A DNA stretch of 64,000 nt from Xylanibacter ruminicola (lineage in GTDB: Bacteria > Bacteroidota > Bacteroidia > Bacteroidales > Bacteroidaceae). This document shows, one piece after another, positions 45,472-54,255 of the stretch. Positions within the stretch are counted from its first letter, which is position 1. Every line of letters begins with the position of its first letter. Location: NCBI RefSeq assembly GCF_900107775.1, contig NZ_FNRF01000003.1, positions 248,001 to 312,000 on the forward strand. Direction: 5' to 3'. A program made the translations under genes and the position numbers. The notes under the pieces were generated by a model. It searched no databases. It saw only the letters and a program-made list of their open reading frames with translations, and was not told the DNA's origin.

Positions 45472-45491
45472 TGCTATTTTTCGTGTGTTTT
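45472..45491 (+). repeat. 20-base match to the P1 upstream region
   Basis: TGCTATTTTTCGTGTGTTTT is identical to 24440-24459 and overlaps the part shared with 31574 on. No promoter follows it here. It may be a remnant of a third copy of the promoter cassette. Confidence 0.6.
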
Positions 45492-45567
45492 TCATAGTCT
45501 TACGGCTATCCAGAACAAAAAAAGAGCACAATGAAACACCGGGACAGGTACCTGTTTCGTAGAAAAA

Positions 45568-45609
45568 AAATTGAGCTGCAGGCTGAAATGTCTGTGGCTC
45601 AATTTTTTT
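45568..45609 (+). terminator. Hairpin with T-run in repeat copy A
   Basis: AATTGAGC pairs with GCTCAATT across a 20-base loop and is followed by TTTTT on the plus strand: a typical intrinsic terminator shielding promoter P3. Confidence 0.65.
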
Positions 45610-45628
45610 GTAAGTTTTTACATTTTGA

Positions 45629-45660
45629 TTTGGTTGGTAAAGACTATTTTACTATATTTG
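45629..45660 (+). promoter_or_regulatory. Promoter P3
   Basis: TTTG at 45629-45632, 20-base spacer, TATATTTG at 45653-45660. It points to the ORF6N gene and the wecA-wbuC remnant; about 240 bases of untranslated leader intervene. Confidence 0.72.
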
Positions 45661-45800
45661 CCGGCGGAAAGGGGAATTTAAAAAACTAAAAGAAACCCGA
45701 GTACTTGATATAATAAAAGTTAATTTTGATGTAAGGCGCTGATTCATAATTATTTATGAATAAAGCGCGGAAAATTGTTGTGGACGAAGGTATAGGGACC

Positions 45801-45823
45801 GGGGGGGGACAGGTACCTGTTTT
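45801..45823 (+). repeat. REP-like palindrome
   Basis: GGGGACAGGTACCTGTTTTA with central perfect palindrome CAGGTACCTG (45810-45819); same core as 45541 and 59374. Confidence 0.65.
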
Positions 45824-45902
45824 ACGGAATGACTAAGTCAGTAATAATCAATAGTTGAACAATGCCAAGGCAACTTATGGTTCAGGGTTCATGGTTCAGG
45901 GT

Positions 45903-46859
45903 ATGAAACGCCAAAATGGCATTTCAAAAATGAAATCAATTAATATGGGAGACGATAAGAAGGAAAAAATAATAATAGTGCATGGTGAGCACAAAGATGA
46001 TGTGACACTTGCCAACATACAGGCACGGATCTTTCTGGTAAGAGGCGTTCAAGTGATGTTAGATCGTGACTTGGCAGTATTCTACAAGGTTGAGACTGGT
46101 CAACTTAATAGGCAAGTGAAACGTAATATCGGTAGGTTCCCCGAAGATTTTATGTTTCAACTAACCAAAGAAGAATGGGAGGGTTTGAAGTGCCAAATTG
46201 GCATTTCAAACACAAGAGGTGGTGATAGGCGTTCTTTGCCATACGTGTTTACGGAGCAAGGCGTATCACAACTCAGTGGAGTTCTGCACAATGAATTGGC
46301 TGAAAAGATGAGCGTGAAGATTATTCGTGCTTTTGTTGCTATGCGACGGTTCCTTACTGCTAACGCTGCCTTGTTTCAACGAATGGATATGATTGAGCAA
46401 AAGCAGTTGGAAACAGACAAGAAGTTGGATGCTGTGCTGGATAAAATCGAAGAACTATCACCTGCGGTAACCACCGAACAACTTTTTCCGTCGGGATGTG
46501 TGTGGGATGCGTATATGTTTGTGTGTGACTTGATTAGGAGTGCTAAGAAGAGAATCATCTTGGTTGATAATTTTGTGGATGAGCGGGTGCTGACGATGTT
46601 GGACAAACGAAACAAGGGCGTTCCTGCAGAAGTACATACTCGCTATTATGAGCAGACGAAACTGGATTTTGATAAGCACAATCAACAATATGAGCCAATC
46701 AGTTATGTACAACTGCCACATGCAGTACATGACCGCTACTTGATAGTTGACAATGATGTGTGGCTGTTGGGTACTTCGGTGAAGGACATGGGAAGGAGCT
46801 TGTGCACAATCATTAAAGTGGGTTTTACTCCCGAGATTGTGATGGCTATGATAAAATAG
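45903..46859 (+). CDS. ORF6N-domain protein with PLD-like C-terminal region
   Basis: About 318 residues. The N-terminal ORF6N domain, a DNA-binding fold of phage and Bacteroidetes proteins, reads VQVMLDRDLAVFYKVETGQL and RFPEDFMFQLTKEEW, then LPYVFTEQGVSQLSGVL. After a short coiled linker, residues 190-318 (KKRIILVDNFVDERVLTML, HAVHDRYLIVDNDVWLLGTS) resemble a one-motif phospholipase-D-like fold with His-Asp in place of H-x-K. ATG 45903 is chosen, but 45945 (MGDDKK) is equally possible. Function unknown; it is not a glycan gene. Confidence 0.75.
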   Translation: MKRQNGISKMKSINMGDDKKEKIIIVHGEHKDDVTLANIQARIFLVRGVQVMLDRDLAVFYKVETGQLNRQVKRNIGRFPEDFMFQLTKEEWEGLKCQIGISNTRGGDRRSLPYVFTEQGVSQLSGVLHNELAEKMSVKIIRAFVAMRRFLTANAALFQRMDMIEQKQLETDKKLDAVLDKIEELSPAVTTEQLFPSGCVWDAYMFVCDLIRSAKKRIILVDNFVDERVLTMLDKRNKGVPAEVHTRYYEQTKLDFDKHNQQYEPISYVQLPHAVHDRYLIVDNDVWLLGTSVKDMGRSLCTIIKVGFTPEIVMAMIK

Positions 46860-46865
46860 TGGATG

Positions 46866-46904
46866 CCAGGGGACATGGATGCCAGGGGGACAGATACCCT
46901 GTGG
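46866..46904 (+). repeat. Two degenerate REP-like cores
   Basis: GCCAGGGGACATG and GCCAGGGGGACAGATACCCT lie in tandem 19 bases apart between the ORF6N gene and the broken wecA. The second keeps an imperfect palindrome around AGATACCCT. Confidence 0.5.
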
Positions 46905-46981
46905 ATTTTTACCAAATGGAAATAGACGAGAAGTGCTTTGGTAAGCTTAAGGCAGTGAAAATATAATACGGGTATAACAAT

Positions 46982-48000
46982 ATGGGATTCGCATTAGGAG
47001 CATTTCTATTACCTATTTTTCAGGGGTTGATAACCACGGCAATTTTTGAGTCGGGGAAGGCTGGTGTGTCATCATCGACAAACCCAACGAGCGCTCGAGC
47101 CACTCGACGATCGTATTACGTGGAGGTGGAATTATATTCACTCTATCAATGGTAGCGTGGGCGGTGATGATGGCTATCCAAGGTAATGACATTACTGGTT
47201 ATCTGCCTTTTTTATGTGGCTTGTTACTTATTGCTGGCATTAGCTTCTGGGATGATGTACAATCGCTGCCAGACTCGGTGAGGTTGGTGGCTCAATTCGT
47301 TGCGATAGCGCTGATGTTATGGAGTATGGGCATTATGAATTGGACTATGTGGTGGACTGTACCCATAGCACTTGTAGTATGTGTTGGCGCTTCGAACATT
47401 ATCAACTTTATGGATGGCATTAATGGCATAACTGCTGGTTATGCGTTGGCAATGCTGGTTCCGCTATTGCTGCAGAATAGGGAATATGGATTTATAGAGG
47501 AATCGTACCTTATTGTGGCTATCCTGGGCGTTTTGGTATTCAGCATTTTTAATTTCAGACCGAAGGGCAAGGCGAAGTGCTTTGCGGGGGATGTAGGAAG
47601 CATAGGCATTGCTTTTATCATTCTGTTTGCTGCTGGCAGACTGATTGTCCAGACTGGCGACGTGACTTATCTTATACTTATATTGATTTACAGTGTAGAC
47701 AGTATTCTGACGATTTGCCATCGTATTATGCTGCATGAGAACCTGGGCGAGGCGCACCGTAAGCATGCCTACCAGTTGATGTGTAATGAGCTGAAGATTG
47801 GACATGTAAAGATATCACTGCTGTATATGGTGTTGCAGTTGGCAGTGAGCTTGGGATTCATCTATCTGATACCAAATACAACTGCGGCTCATTGGATATT
47901 CTTTATCTGTATGAGCGTGATGTTCGCAGTGGCGTATGTGCTGTTTAAGATGAAATACTATCACTTGCACGAGGAATACCTCGCATCGCTCAAAAAATAA
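46982..48000 (+). pseudogene. Second WecA/MraY-family gene, frameshifted
   Basis: The ATG frame at 46982 gives MGFALGAFLLPIFQG and then SGKAGV; the family motif IIDKPNERSSHSTIVLRGGG continues from 47071 in another frame, which is closed upstream by a TGA at 47047. A small indel near 47066-47070 therefore splits the gene. The rest is intact, with FWDDV, NFMDGINGITAGY and CFAGDVGS, and is closely similar to the gene at 18777. A product from an internal start (47149) would lack the first helix and DKPN motif. Loss is recent, or this is a sequencing error. Confidence 0.8.
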
Positions 48001-48007
48001 CAGAATT

Positions 48008-48445
48008 ATGACGATTAATCAAGATTTACTGGAAAGGCTGTTTGAGGAAGCGAAGATGAATGCCCGTCTGAGGACAAATCTGGACCTGAGAACATCGGCT
48101 GAGGATGGCTCGCAGCGTATGTTGAACGCGATGCTGCCAGGAACGGAGGTGGCTATCCACAGGCATCCGATGAGTAATGAGAACGTAATCCTCATTAAGG
48201 GCCGCCTGGATGAGGTGCTGTATGAGGAGGTGACTACAGCAGATGGCAAGATATCGCTGAAGGAGGCAGAGCGCATACACCTGTGCCCCGAAGAAGGCGC
48301 CTACGGCTGCCAAGTGCCCCAAGGCGTGTGGCATACGGTAGAGGTGCTAGAGCCCTCGGTGATATATGAGGGGAAGGATGGCAAATACGGTGCCGATGGG
48401 AGCGAAACGTATTCTACATTGCAGCAGTGCGAAGCACACGATTGA
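48008..48445 (+). CDS. wbuC: WbuC-family cupin metalloprotein, copy 3
   Basis: A 145-residue cupin, more divergent than copies 1 and 2: RLRTNLDLRTSAEDGSQRML, AIHRHPMSNENVILIKGRLD, PQGVWHTVEVLEPS. It lies seven bases after the broken wecA, repeating the wecA-wbuC order of 18777-20265. Its last 32 bases overlap the convergent SDR gene on the minus strand. Confidence 0.85.
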   Translation: MTINQDLLERLFEEAKMNARLRTNLDLRTSAEDGSQRMLNAMLPGTEVAIHRHPMSNENVILIKGRLDEVLYEEVTTADGKISLKEAERIHLCPEEGAYGCQVPQGVWHTVEVLEPSVIYEGKDGKYGADGSETYSTLQQCEAHD

Positions 48446-49454
48446 TTCCTTCTTTAAGGGAAATCTGAGGTTTCCAGCCCAATTGCTCTATGGCTGATGT
48501 ATCTAAAGCCGTGCGACGATAGGCACAATAACCTCTGTGTTCGCCCTCTGATACTACCACCTGAATGTTCTTATCCTCTCTCAACGCTGCCAGCATGTGG
48601 GCTAAATCTTTGATGCTGACGGGTTCTGATTCGTTGGCCAGATTATATGCCATAGCAGGCTCTCCATAAAACAGGGCTGTAAACATGCCCACGACAGCAT
48701 CTGTTATATATAGAAAAGCGCGAACAGCCTCTCCACTGCTTTTCAGTACAATATCTCTGCCAGCCACCACATCGCCCATCAGATCGGCCATCACCCTTCC
48801 ATCGTTCTCTAATTTCATCGTAGGACCATACGAATGGGCAATACGAATAGCGTTAAAATTAACGCCATATTGCAGATAATAGCTCTTAAGCAAAGATTCT
48901 GCAGCCCGTTTGCTTTCGGGATAGCACGATCTGTCGTCCAAAGGATTAAGTGTGCCAAAGGCCTGCTCATCCAATAGCTCGGCCTCTTCGTTCTTGCCAT
49001 ACACTTCGCGTGTGGAAGCAAAGAGCACCTTCTTCGACAGGCATTTGCGAGCATACTCCAGCACGTTTATCGTACCCAACAGATTGCACTTCATAATGCC
49101 AACAGGATCGGAATTGATGAAATAAGGACTGGCATTACCTGCCAAATGAAAAACATAATCCACTTTACCCTCATAGGCGATAGGAGTGCATACATCCTGA
49201 ATGAGCAAATGGAAATAAGGCTTGGCTAAATACGAGCCAAAGTATTGCTCTGCTTTCTGACGATTCCTGCAAAGGGCTATTACTGTGATATTTATGCCAG
49301 CATGCTCGTGCAGATAGAGCAACAGCCCTGTGACATACGAAGCCAGCATACCTGTGGCTCCTGACACGAGGACAGTCTTTCCGTCGAGCTCACGCCAAGG
49401 CAAATCAGCCTCACTTATACTCTGTAAATCTTCTATGATAACCTCGCTCTTCAT
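48414..49454 (-). CDS. NAD-dependent epimerase/dehydratase (extended SDR)
   Basis: A 346-residue extended SDR with LVSGATGMLASYV for the dinucleotide, FHLAGNASPYFINSDPVG, FASTREVYG and CYPESKRAAE (YxxxK). The blocks resemble UDP-glucuronate decarboxylase and dTDP-glucose dehydratase relatives. It is the last gene of the minus-strand glycan locus, directly after a TarI-like cytidylyltransferase, so it may act on a nucleotide-activated sugar or alditol; the substrate is unknown. ATG 49454 is used rather than the TTG at 49460. Confidence 0.82.
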   Translation of the reverse strand: MKSEVIIEDLQSISEADLPWRELDGKTVLVSGATGMLASYVTGLLLYLHEHAGINITVIALCRNRQKAEQYFGSYLAKPYFHLLIQDVCTPIAYEGKVDYVFHLAGNASPYFINSDPVGIMKCNLLGTINVLEYARKCLSKKVLFASTREVYGKNEEAELLDEQAFGTLNPLDDRSCYPESKRAAESLLKSYYLQYGVNFNAIRIAHSYGPTMKLENDGRVMADLMGDVVAGRDIVLKSSGEAVRAFLYITDAVVGMFTALFYGEPAMAYNLANESEPVSIKDLAHMLAALREDKNIQVVVSEGEHRGYCAYRRTALDTSAIEQLGWKPQISLKEGINRVLRTAAM

Positions 49455-49471
49455 ATGCAATGTTTACAATC

Positions 49472-50188
49472 TTAAAAACCAAATACGGCACTTTCTTCTC
49501 TTGCTTCTATGATGGCCTTGAACATAAAGTAGTCGGCAGGTGTAGTAATCTTGATATTCTCAGCCGTTCCTGTAACAGTATGTAGCTCATAACCATAATG
49601 GTTCATCATCGAACTGGTATCTATGAAGTCGTGCCTTCCCTCAGCTAATGCTTTCTGATGGGCTTCTAGTACATCTTTCAAGATAAAACATTGTGGTGCC
49701 CTGACCATCAGAACGTTGTCGCGATTTGGTACCTCCAGAGAACCATCAGTATTTTTAATGGCTACTGTTTCTGTTGCTGGTACACAAACCACGCAGTTTC
49801 CTTTCTTCTTGGTCGTTTCTATACATTCAATAACAGTTTTCTCCATCGGTAACGGTCGCACACCATCATGTATCAGTACTATTGAATCGTCAGAAAAATG
49901 TTGTTTTGCGCATACCAGTCCATTATAGATAGAGTCTTGCCCTTTCTCGCCACCAGGTACGATATCTATAACTTTAGTCAATTCATATTTCTCTACCTGA
50001 CTACGAAGATAAGGAATCCAGTCATCCAGGCAAGCTACCACGATAGCATCAACTTCCTGGATATGCTGAAACACCTCGATGGTATAAACCACGATGGGTT
50101 TACCTCGAAACTCAAAAAACTGCTTGGGGCGACTCTGGGTGTGTAGTCTATTCCCGTGCCCTCCTGCAAATATTACTGCTATATTCAT
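49472..50188 (-). CDS. IspD/TarI-like cytidylyltransferase
   Basis: A 238-residue nucleotidyltransferase: IFAGGHGNRLHTQSRPKQFF (CTP loop), VPGGEKGQDSIYNGL, IHDGVRPL, VRAPQCF and TGTAENIKITTPAD. The pattern fits the TarI/Bcs1 branch (ribitol-5-phosphate cytidylyltransferase) as well as IspD; position next to a TagF-like transferase (four-base overlap) favours an alditol-phosphate donor such as CDP-ribitol or CDP-glycerol. A partner TarJ alcohol dehydrogenase is absent. Confidence 0.85.
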   Translation of the reverse strand: MNIAVIFAGGHGNRLHTQSRPKQFFEFRGKPIVVYTIEVFQHIQEVDAIVVACLDDWIPYLRSQVEKYELTKVIDIVPGGEKGQDSIYNGLVCAKQHFSDDSIVLIHDGVRPLPMEKTVIECIETTKKKGNCVVCVPATETVAIKNTDGSLEVPNRDNVLMVRAPQCFILKDVLEAHQKALAEGRHDFIDTSSMMNHYGYELHTVTGTAENIKITTPADYFMFKAIIEAREESAVFGF

Positions 50189-51441
50189 ATCTCCTTAGGT
50201 ATTGTTACTGGATAATCATTTTGCCATGTTACTTTTTTACCATGTAGAAAATCAGCCATCTTCTGTGCGATGTCCTTTGCCGAATGGCCAGTTTCATTCA
50301 GCCCCATTCTTATTGTGAAGGCATCCCACTTTTTCAGATAATCGTCCATATCGAAAGCCTTCACGTTCTGTTCCATCTCATCATTATCCTTGGCGTATGG
50401 GAATGGCAGTTCTTTCATCTCGTAATACACGCCACGCTCTTCATACTTATACTTCTCAAAATCAGTGGCAAACGTAAAGCAGGGAATCCGCCTCAAGGCT
50501 GCGTCGAAGATACAGCTCGAATAGTCGCTCACCATTACGTCTGTCGCCATTAGCAGCCGCTGCATATCCTGATAATCAGTCACATCCTTCACCTCAGGAT
50601 GCGTCTCCTGATAACCTTTCGAATAGAGTCTTAAATTGGGATGGAATCTGATGAGCATTGTCCACTCGCCTCCAAACTTATCCGTGAGCAATTTTTTCAA
50701 TCGCTGCAGGTCGAGATTATATACCTGCATATCTATTCTCTGTTCCAGCGTAAATCGCTCTCGCCATGTGGGTGCATAAAGCAGTATTTTGTGGTTCTCA
50801 GGGATGCCTAACTCCTTTCGAGCCCTTGCGCCATCCTCGGGATTCCCATTCACCAACATATCGTTTTTGGGGTAGCCACATTTCCATATAGGGCCATGAT
50901 ATCTGAAAGCTCTGCGATAAATCTTGGAGAGATGGTCGGAATTCGAAATATAAACATCCGCCATATCCGAGGCATTTTTCAGAAACAACGTTTTATCAAA
51001 AGTATCTCCTACTTGGCCATCACAATCTCTTGCCATCTTTTTTATGCCCAGTCCGCCATGCCAGGTTTCGATATACATCTGTCCTTTGCGCTTCACAAAA
51101 TAGTCTGGTACACTACAATTATTAGTCCATATCTTAGCTGTTGCATGTTCATATATCCATCTCAGACTATACCATCTCACAGTTCTCATCCACTCAGGCA
51201 CCTCATATTCATATTTCGGATCCTTCGCCCAAACGATGTCTGCATCAGGGCAAAGCTTATGGAATTCTTCTATGATGTACTTCTGGTTATCATCATAACG
51301 GCGGCCTGCTGACACACAAACTATCACCTTATTATTTTTTATTGGAAACACGCGTAGCAGGTAGAAGAGCAGCATTACCCCTACCGCTAACACAGGCCTC
51401 AGGACTGGCCTAATCCATCTCCATATGTTTTGATTCACCAT
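50185..51441 (-). CDS. CDP-glycerol glycerophosphotransferase (TagF/TarL) family protein
   Basis: A 418-residue teichoic-acid-type transferase. One N-terminal membrane helix (VLAVGVMLLFYLLRVFP) anchors it; the catalytic fold has IETWHGGLGIKKMARD, ILLYAPTWRERF, IRFHPN and VMVSDYSSCIFDAAL. It is predicted to add or polymerise the phospho-alditol made by the adjacent TarI-like enzyme on a lipid-linked glycan. It is clearly different in sequence from the 7576 homologue. Confidence 0.87.
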   Translation of the reverse strand: MVNQNIWRWIRPVLRPVLAVGVMLLFYLLRVFPIKNNKVIVCVSAGRRYDDNQKYIIEEFHKLCPDADIVWAKDPKYEYEVPEWMRTVRWYSLRWIYEHATAKIWTNNCSVPDYFVKRKGQMYIETWHGGLGIKKMARDCDGQVGDTFDKTLFLKNASDMADVYISNSDHLSKIYRRAFRYHGPIWKCGYPKNDMLVNGNPEDGARARKELGIPENHKILLYAPTWRERFTLEQRIDMQVYNLDLQRLKKLLTDKFGGEWTMLIRFHPNLRLYSKGYQETHPEVKDVTDYQDMQRLLMATDVMVSDYSSCIFDAALRRIPCFTFATDFEKYKYEERGVYYEMKELPFPYAKDNDEMEQNVKAFDMDDYLKKWDAFTIRMGLNETGHSAKDIAQKMADFLHGKKVTWQNDYPVTIPKEI

Positions 51442-51447
51442 AGCAAA

Positions 51448-52329
51448 CTAACAATAAATCTCCTTGAAATGGGTAATCAAGAAAGGAATATTCATGATTC
51501 TCCCATATAATGATCGAGCATTAATCAGTTTTTCTTTAAATATCCTGATTTGTTCTACATATTTATCAGCAAAAACAAATCTACCAGAGAGTAATTCATT
51601 AATAATATCCATACGATAATCTGAATATACATTTATGAGTAGGGTATAACAGAAATGCTTATATCGGTTGGTACCTTTTTCGCTTGAATTCGAGTAATTA
51701 TTTCCATGTTGCCTATACTCATTTACGATTTCTGAGGTAAAAGCAAGACCGCCATACATACAACTCAAAATGGAAAGCCACAAATCATGGTACTTTGCGA
51801 CTTCTGGTATAGGCAAAGCAACTTCTATAAACTTCCTATTAATAAGCATCGAGGCTCCTTGAAATGTATTACGGTAAAAGAAAAGCCGATAAAGCAGATC
51901 TATTTCGGACTTTAAGGGTATAACCAAATTATCACGATCTATTAAATTCGAATGAAGGCTGTTTCCATATTTATCAATAAAACGAGCATTACCGCATGCT
52001 ATAGGTTTATCCCCGATTATGTTTAACAATATAGATAGATGTTCAGGCACCCATCGGTCATCTTGATCGCATAAGGCAATATACTCTCCTTTGCAATACC
52101 TGATTGCTTTTTCGAAATTCTTGATATATCCTAAATTGTAATCATTCTGATAAACCGTAATGCGTGCATCCCGTTTCTTGTACTCTTCCAAAATTGCCAA
52201 AGTATGATCCGTGGAACAGTCATCGCAGACAATTATTTCAAAGTCCTGAAAGGTTTGATTCAGAACTGAGTCCAATTGTTCACGAAGGAACTCCTCTCCA
52301 TTATATGTTGCAAGGGCAATTGAAATCAT
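51448..52329 (-). CDS. Glycosyltransferase family 2
   Basis: A 293-residue GT-A enzyme: ISIALATYNGEEFLREQLDS, IIVCDDCSTDHT (first Asp pair) and IALCDQDDRW (metal-binding DxD). RfbF/WbbL-like rhamnosyltransferases look similar. The start at ATG 52329 aligns with the first strand of the fold; the longer frame to 52377 would overlap the next gene and add unrelated residues. Confidence 0.87.
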   Translation of the reverse strand: MISIALATYNGEEFLREQLDSVLNQTFQDFEIIVCDDCSTDHTLAILEEYKKRDARITVYQNDYNLGYIKNFEKAIRYCKGEYIALCDQDDRWVPEHLSILLNIIGDKPIACGNARFIDKYGNSLHSNLIDRDNLVIPLKSEIDLLYRLFFYRNTFQGASMLINRKFIEVALPIPEVAKYHDLWLSILSCMYGGLAFTSEIVNEYRQHGNNYSNSSEKGTNRYKHFCYTLLINVYSDYRMDIINELLSGRFVFADKYVEQIRIFKEKLINARSLYGRIMNIPFLITHFKEIYC

Positions 52330-52339
52330 ATTTATAGGT

Positions 52340-53263
52340 TTAGAACAGATCCCAGACAGAGAGTAGGAATTTTGCAAAATTCTTGGCGCAGATAAACAAT
52401 CTTCCTAGTCTATACTTGTCCCATGCATTCAGGACTTTCCTTTTTATCGCTCTTGACTCATATATTTCATGAATACAAAAACTTAGGTATACCACCCTCT
52501 CTTTCCAAATATTGGAGTGCTCAATATAGCCATTATTTACAAGATAGTCAAATACTATCTTATGTTCCGTTTGAGATATACCTCTATATTTAAGCGACTT
52601 TGTTGTATTCAATGGAAATAATCTGTAATAATTCAATTCTTCCTTACAGAAAAATACATTTCCCAATTGCATGAGCTCTATCCAAAACAACCAGTCTCCC
52701 TCTCCTCGCATAGACATATATTTCCTATCGACAGAAAGGGCGGCTTGACGATTGAAAATAGCAGAACTGGCATTGGCCACGATATTTCCATGAATCATAT
52801 GTTCTTTTATAAAATCATGGCCAGTCATGGAGAAACTTTTGACCAGTTTGTCGTGAGGAAAATAGCAACATCTATTTCCATCGACATCGTATTTACATGA
52901 CTTGCAAAATGCTAATACAGCATTGCTATCCAAATACCCCTGAACTAAGACCTCCAGTAACTTTGTGTCACAAGAATCATCGCTCTCGGCAATCCAGACA
53001 ATATCCCCTTTCGCTAGTTCAAAGCCCTTGTGCCATTGTTTGAAGGTAGAGCCACTATTCTCCTCATTAACTACAATTTTAGAGACATGCGGATCATCCT
53101 TGTACTTATTGATAACTTCCAAACTGTTATCGATTGACTTATCATCCAAAATGATCAGTTCAAAATTCTGGTAAGTCTGGTTGAGCACTGTTTGAATGCG
53201 CTCATCCAGAAATTGCGCATGGTTATAATTGGGTATTATAACAGATACTAATGGATTATTCAT
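52340..53263 (-). CDS. Glycosyltransferase family 2
   Basis: A 307-residue GT-A enzyme: VSVIIPNYNHAQFLDERIQT, LIILDDKSIDNS and IVWIAESDDSC. The C-terminal third is helical without membrane segments. It overlaps the upstream GT92 gene by four bases. Sugar and linkage are unknown. Confidence 0.87.
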   Translation of the reverse strand: MNNPLVSVIIPNYNHAQFLDERIQTVLNQTYQNFELIILDDKSIDNSLEVINKYKDDPHVSKIVVNEENSGSTFKQWHKGFELAKGDIVWIAESDDSCDTKLLEVLVQGYLDSNAVLAFCKSCKYDVDGNRCCYFPHDKLVKSFSMTGHDFIKEHMIHGNIVANASSAIFNRQAALSVDRKYMSMRGEGDWLFWIELMQLGNVFFCKEELNYYRLFPLNTTKSLKYRGISQTEHKIVFDYLVNNGYIEHSNIWKERVVYLSFCIHEIYESRAIKRKVLNAWDKYRLGRLFICAKNFAKFLLSVWDLF

Positions 53264-54240
53264 TTTAACTCGTCTTTTAAAATATGTTCTGCATATAATT
53301 GCTTCTCATCAGTTCTTCGATTATATCTAAAGAAAAAATCCAAATTAAGAATTTCTTTCCATGACTCGACTGAACGATCAGGTATACCACGTTTCATTTT
53401 GTTCTTTACCCACTCTCCAATCGTTTTCGTTGAATAGTGGCGAATATAGGCGACACTGAAATCATAATCCTGAACGAAGGATTTGGCATCGACAGATTCC
53501 CCCAAAGGATTACAGCAATGATAGCCTATACATGAGGGCGTGTGTGGCGTGTTGTTCCATCTCACATACGATAGCCCCCCACGGACTATACTTTTAATAT
53601 GATTATTTTCAGGAAGATTGTTTGAATACATTCTTGTATTATAAGGGAGCGGCTCAACAAACCTTTCAATCACATTTCTTCCGTCATTATCCAACAAGTC
53701 GTTATCACCATAGATTTTCCAGTTGATGTGGAGTAACTGGTAAGGCAAGAACTCCTTTTTATTAAGGAATCTGTGAATATCATCATTCCCATCAGCGATA
53801 GTCAAGAACTCATCAATATCAAAAAAAGCTATCCAGTCATACTCCTTATTGTGCTTATTATAACAATCTTGATAAGCAGGCATTTGAACACACTCCCTGC
53901 CTCTAAAATCAACAATCTCTACAAAGGCACTCTGAATATAATCATTTATCACATCTTCAAATTTTTCTCCGTCAATGTTATTGTTATCATAGATGAAGAT
54001 TTTATCAAAATGTAGATTCTTATAATATTCAACAAAGAATCTAATATAATCATTCTCCATTTTGGCAATACAGCATAAGGCAATCTTCCCAGTTTTAGTG
54101 TACTGTGTCCATCGTCTATTATAAAAACCTATTATAGGTGTGCAACACGTTTTAATCATCCACACTATTATGGGCTTCAGAAAGCTCAAATAGGTATTAA
54201 GTATTTTTTTTAGATATTTCATAAACATTGATAATGCCAT
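53260..54240 (-). CDS. GT92-type glycosyltransferase, tandem copy 1
   Basis: A 326-residue protein: short N-terminal hydrophobic stretch (LNTYLSFLKPIIVWMIK), then IALCCIAKMENDYIRFFVEY, FDKIFIYDNNN, WIAFFDIDEFL (DxD-like metal site) and SVAYIRHYSTKTIGEWVKNK. This is the GT92/DUF23 pattern, a family with beta-galactosyltransferases among eukaryotic members. Two more copies lie directly upstream in the same orientation; this copy is separated from copy 2 by 15 bases. Confidence 0.8.
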   Translation of the reverse strand: MALSMFMKYLKKILNTYLSFLKPIIVWMIKTCCTPIIGFYNRRWTQYTKTGKIALCCIAKMENDYIRFFVEYYKNLHFDKIFIYDNNNIDGEKFEDVINDYIQSAFVEIVDFRGRECVQMPAYQDCYNKHNKEYDWIAFFDIDEFLTIADGNDDIHRFLNKKEFLPYQLLHINWKIYGDNDLLDNDGRNVIERFVEPLPYNTRMYSNNLPENNHIKSIVRGGLSYVRWNNTPHTPSCIGYHCCNPLGESVDAKSFVQDYDFSVAYIRHYSTKTIGEWVKNKMKRGIPDRSVESWKEILNLDFFFRYNRRTDEKQLYAEHILKDELK

Positions 54241-54255
54241 TTTTCTTAATCTAAT

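Larger units (their letters stand above)
45541..45795 (+). repeat. 255-bp direct repeat, copy A (terminator + promoter + leader)
   Basis: Nearly identical to 59374-59630, in the same orientation. It begins GGGACAGGTACCTGTTTCG with the palindrome CAGGTACCTG, contains a hairpin followed by T's (45568-45609), promoter P3 (45629-45660) and a long leader with the inverted repeat TTCATAA/TTTATGAA. A second GGGGACAGGTACCTGTTT element follows at 45805, so the unit is bracketed by REP-like palindromes. Confidence 0.85.

Noticed and set aside
24440..45491. CRISPR array or phage att sites around the defence block
   Set aside because: No regularly spaced repeats, integrase, or tRNA-like sequence seen; only promoter-cassette repeats.
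45541..45855. Capsule-type invertible promoter
   Set aside because: The two promoter cassettes are direct, not inverted, repeats, and I saw no short inverted repeats flanking a promoter and no recombinase gene nearby.
46916..46966. 16-codon frame before the broken wecA
   Set aside because: Too short, no family likeness; probably a remnant or chance.
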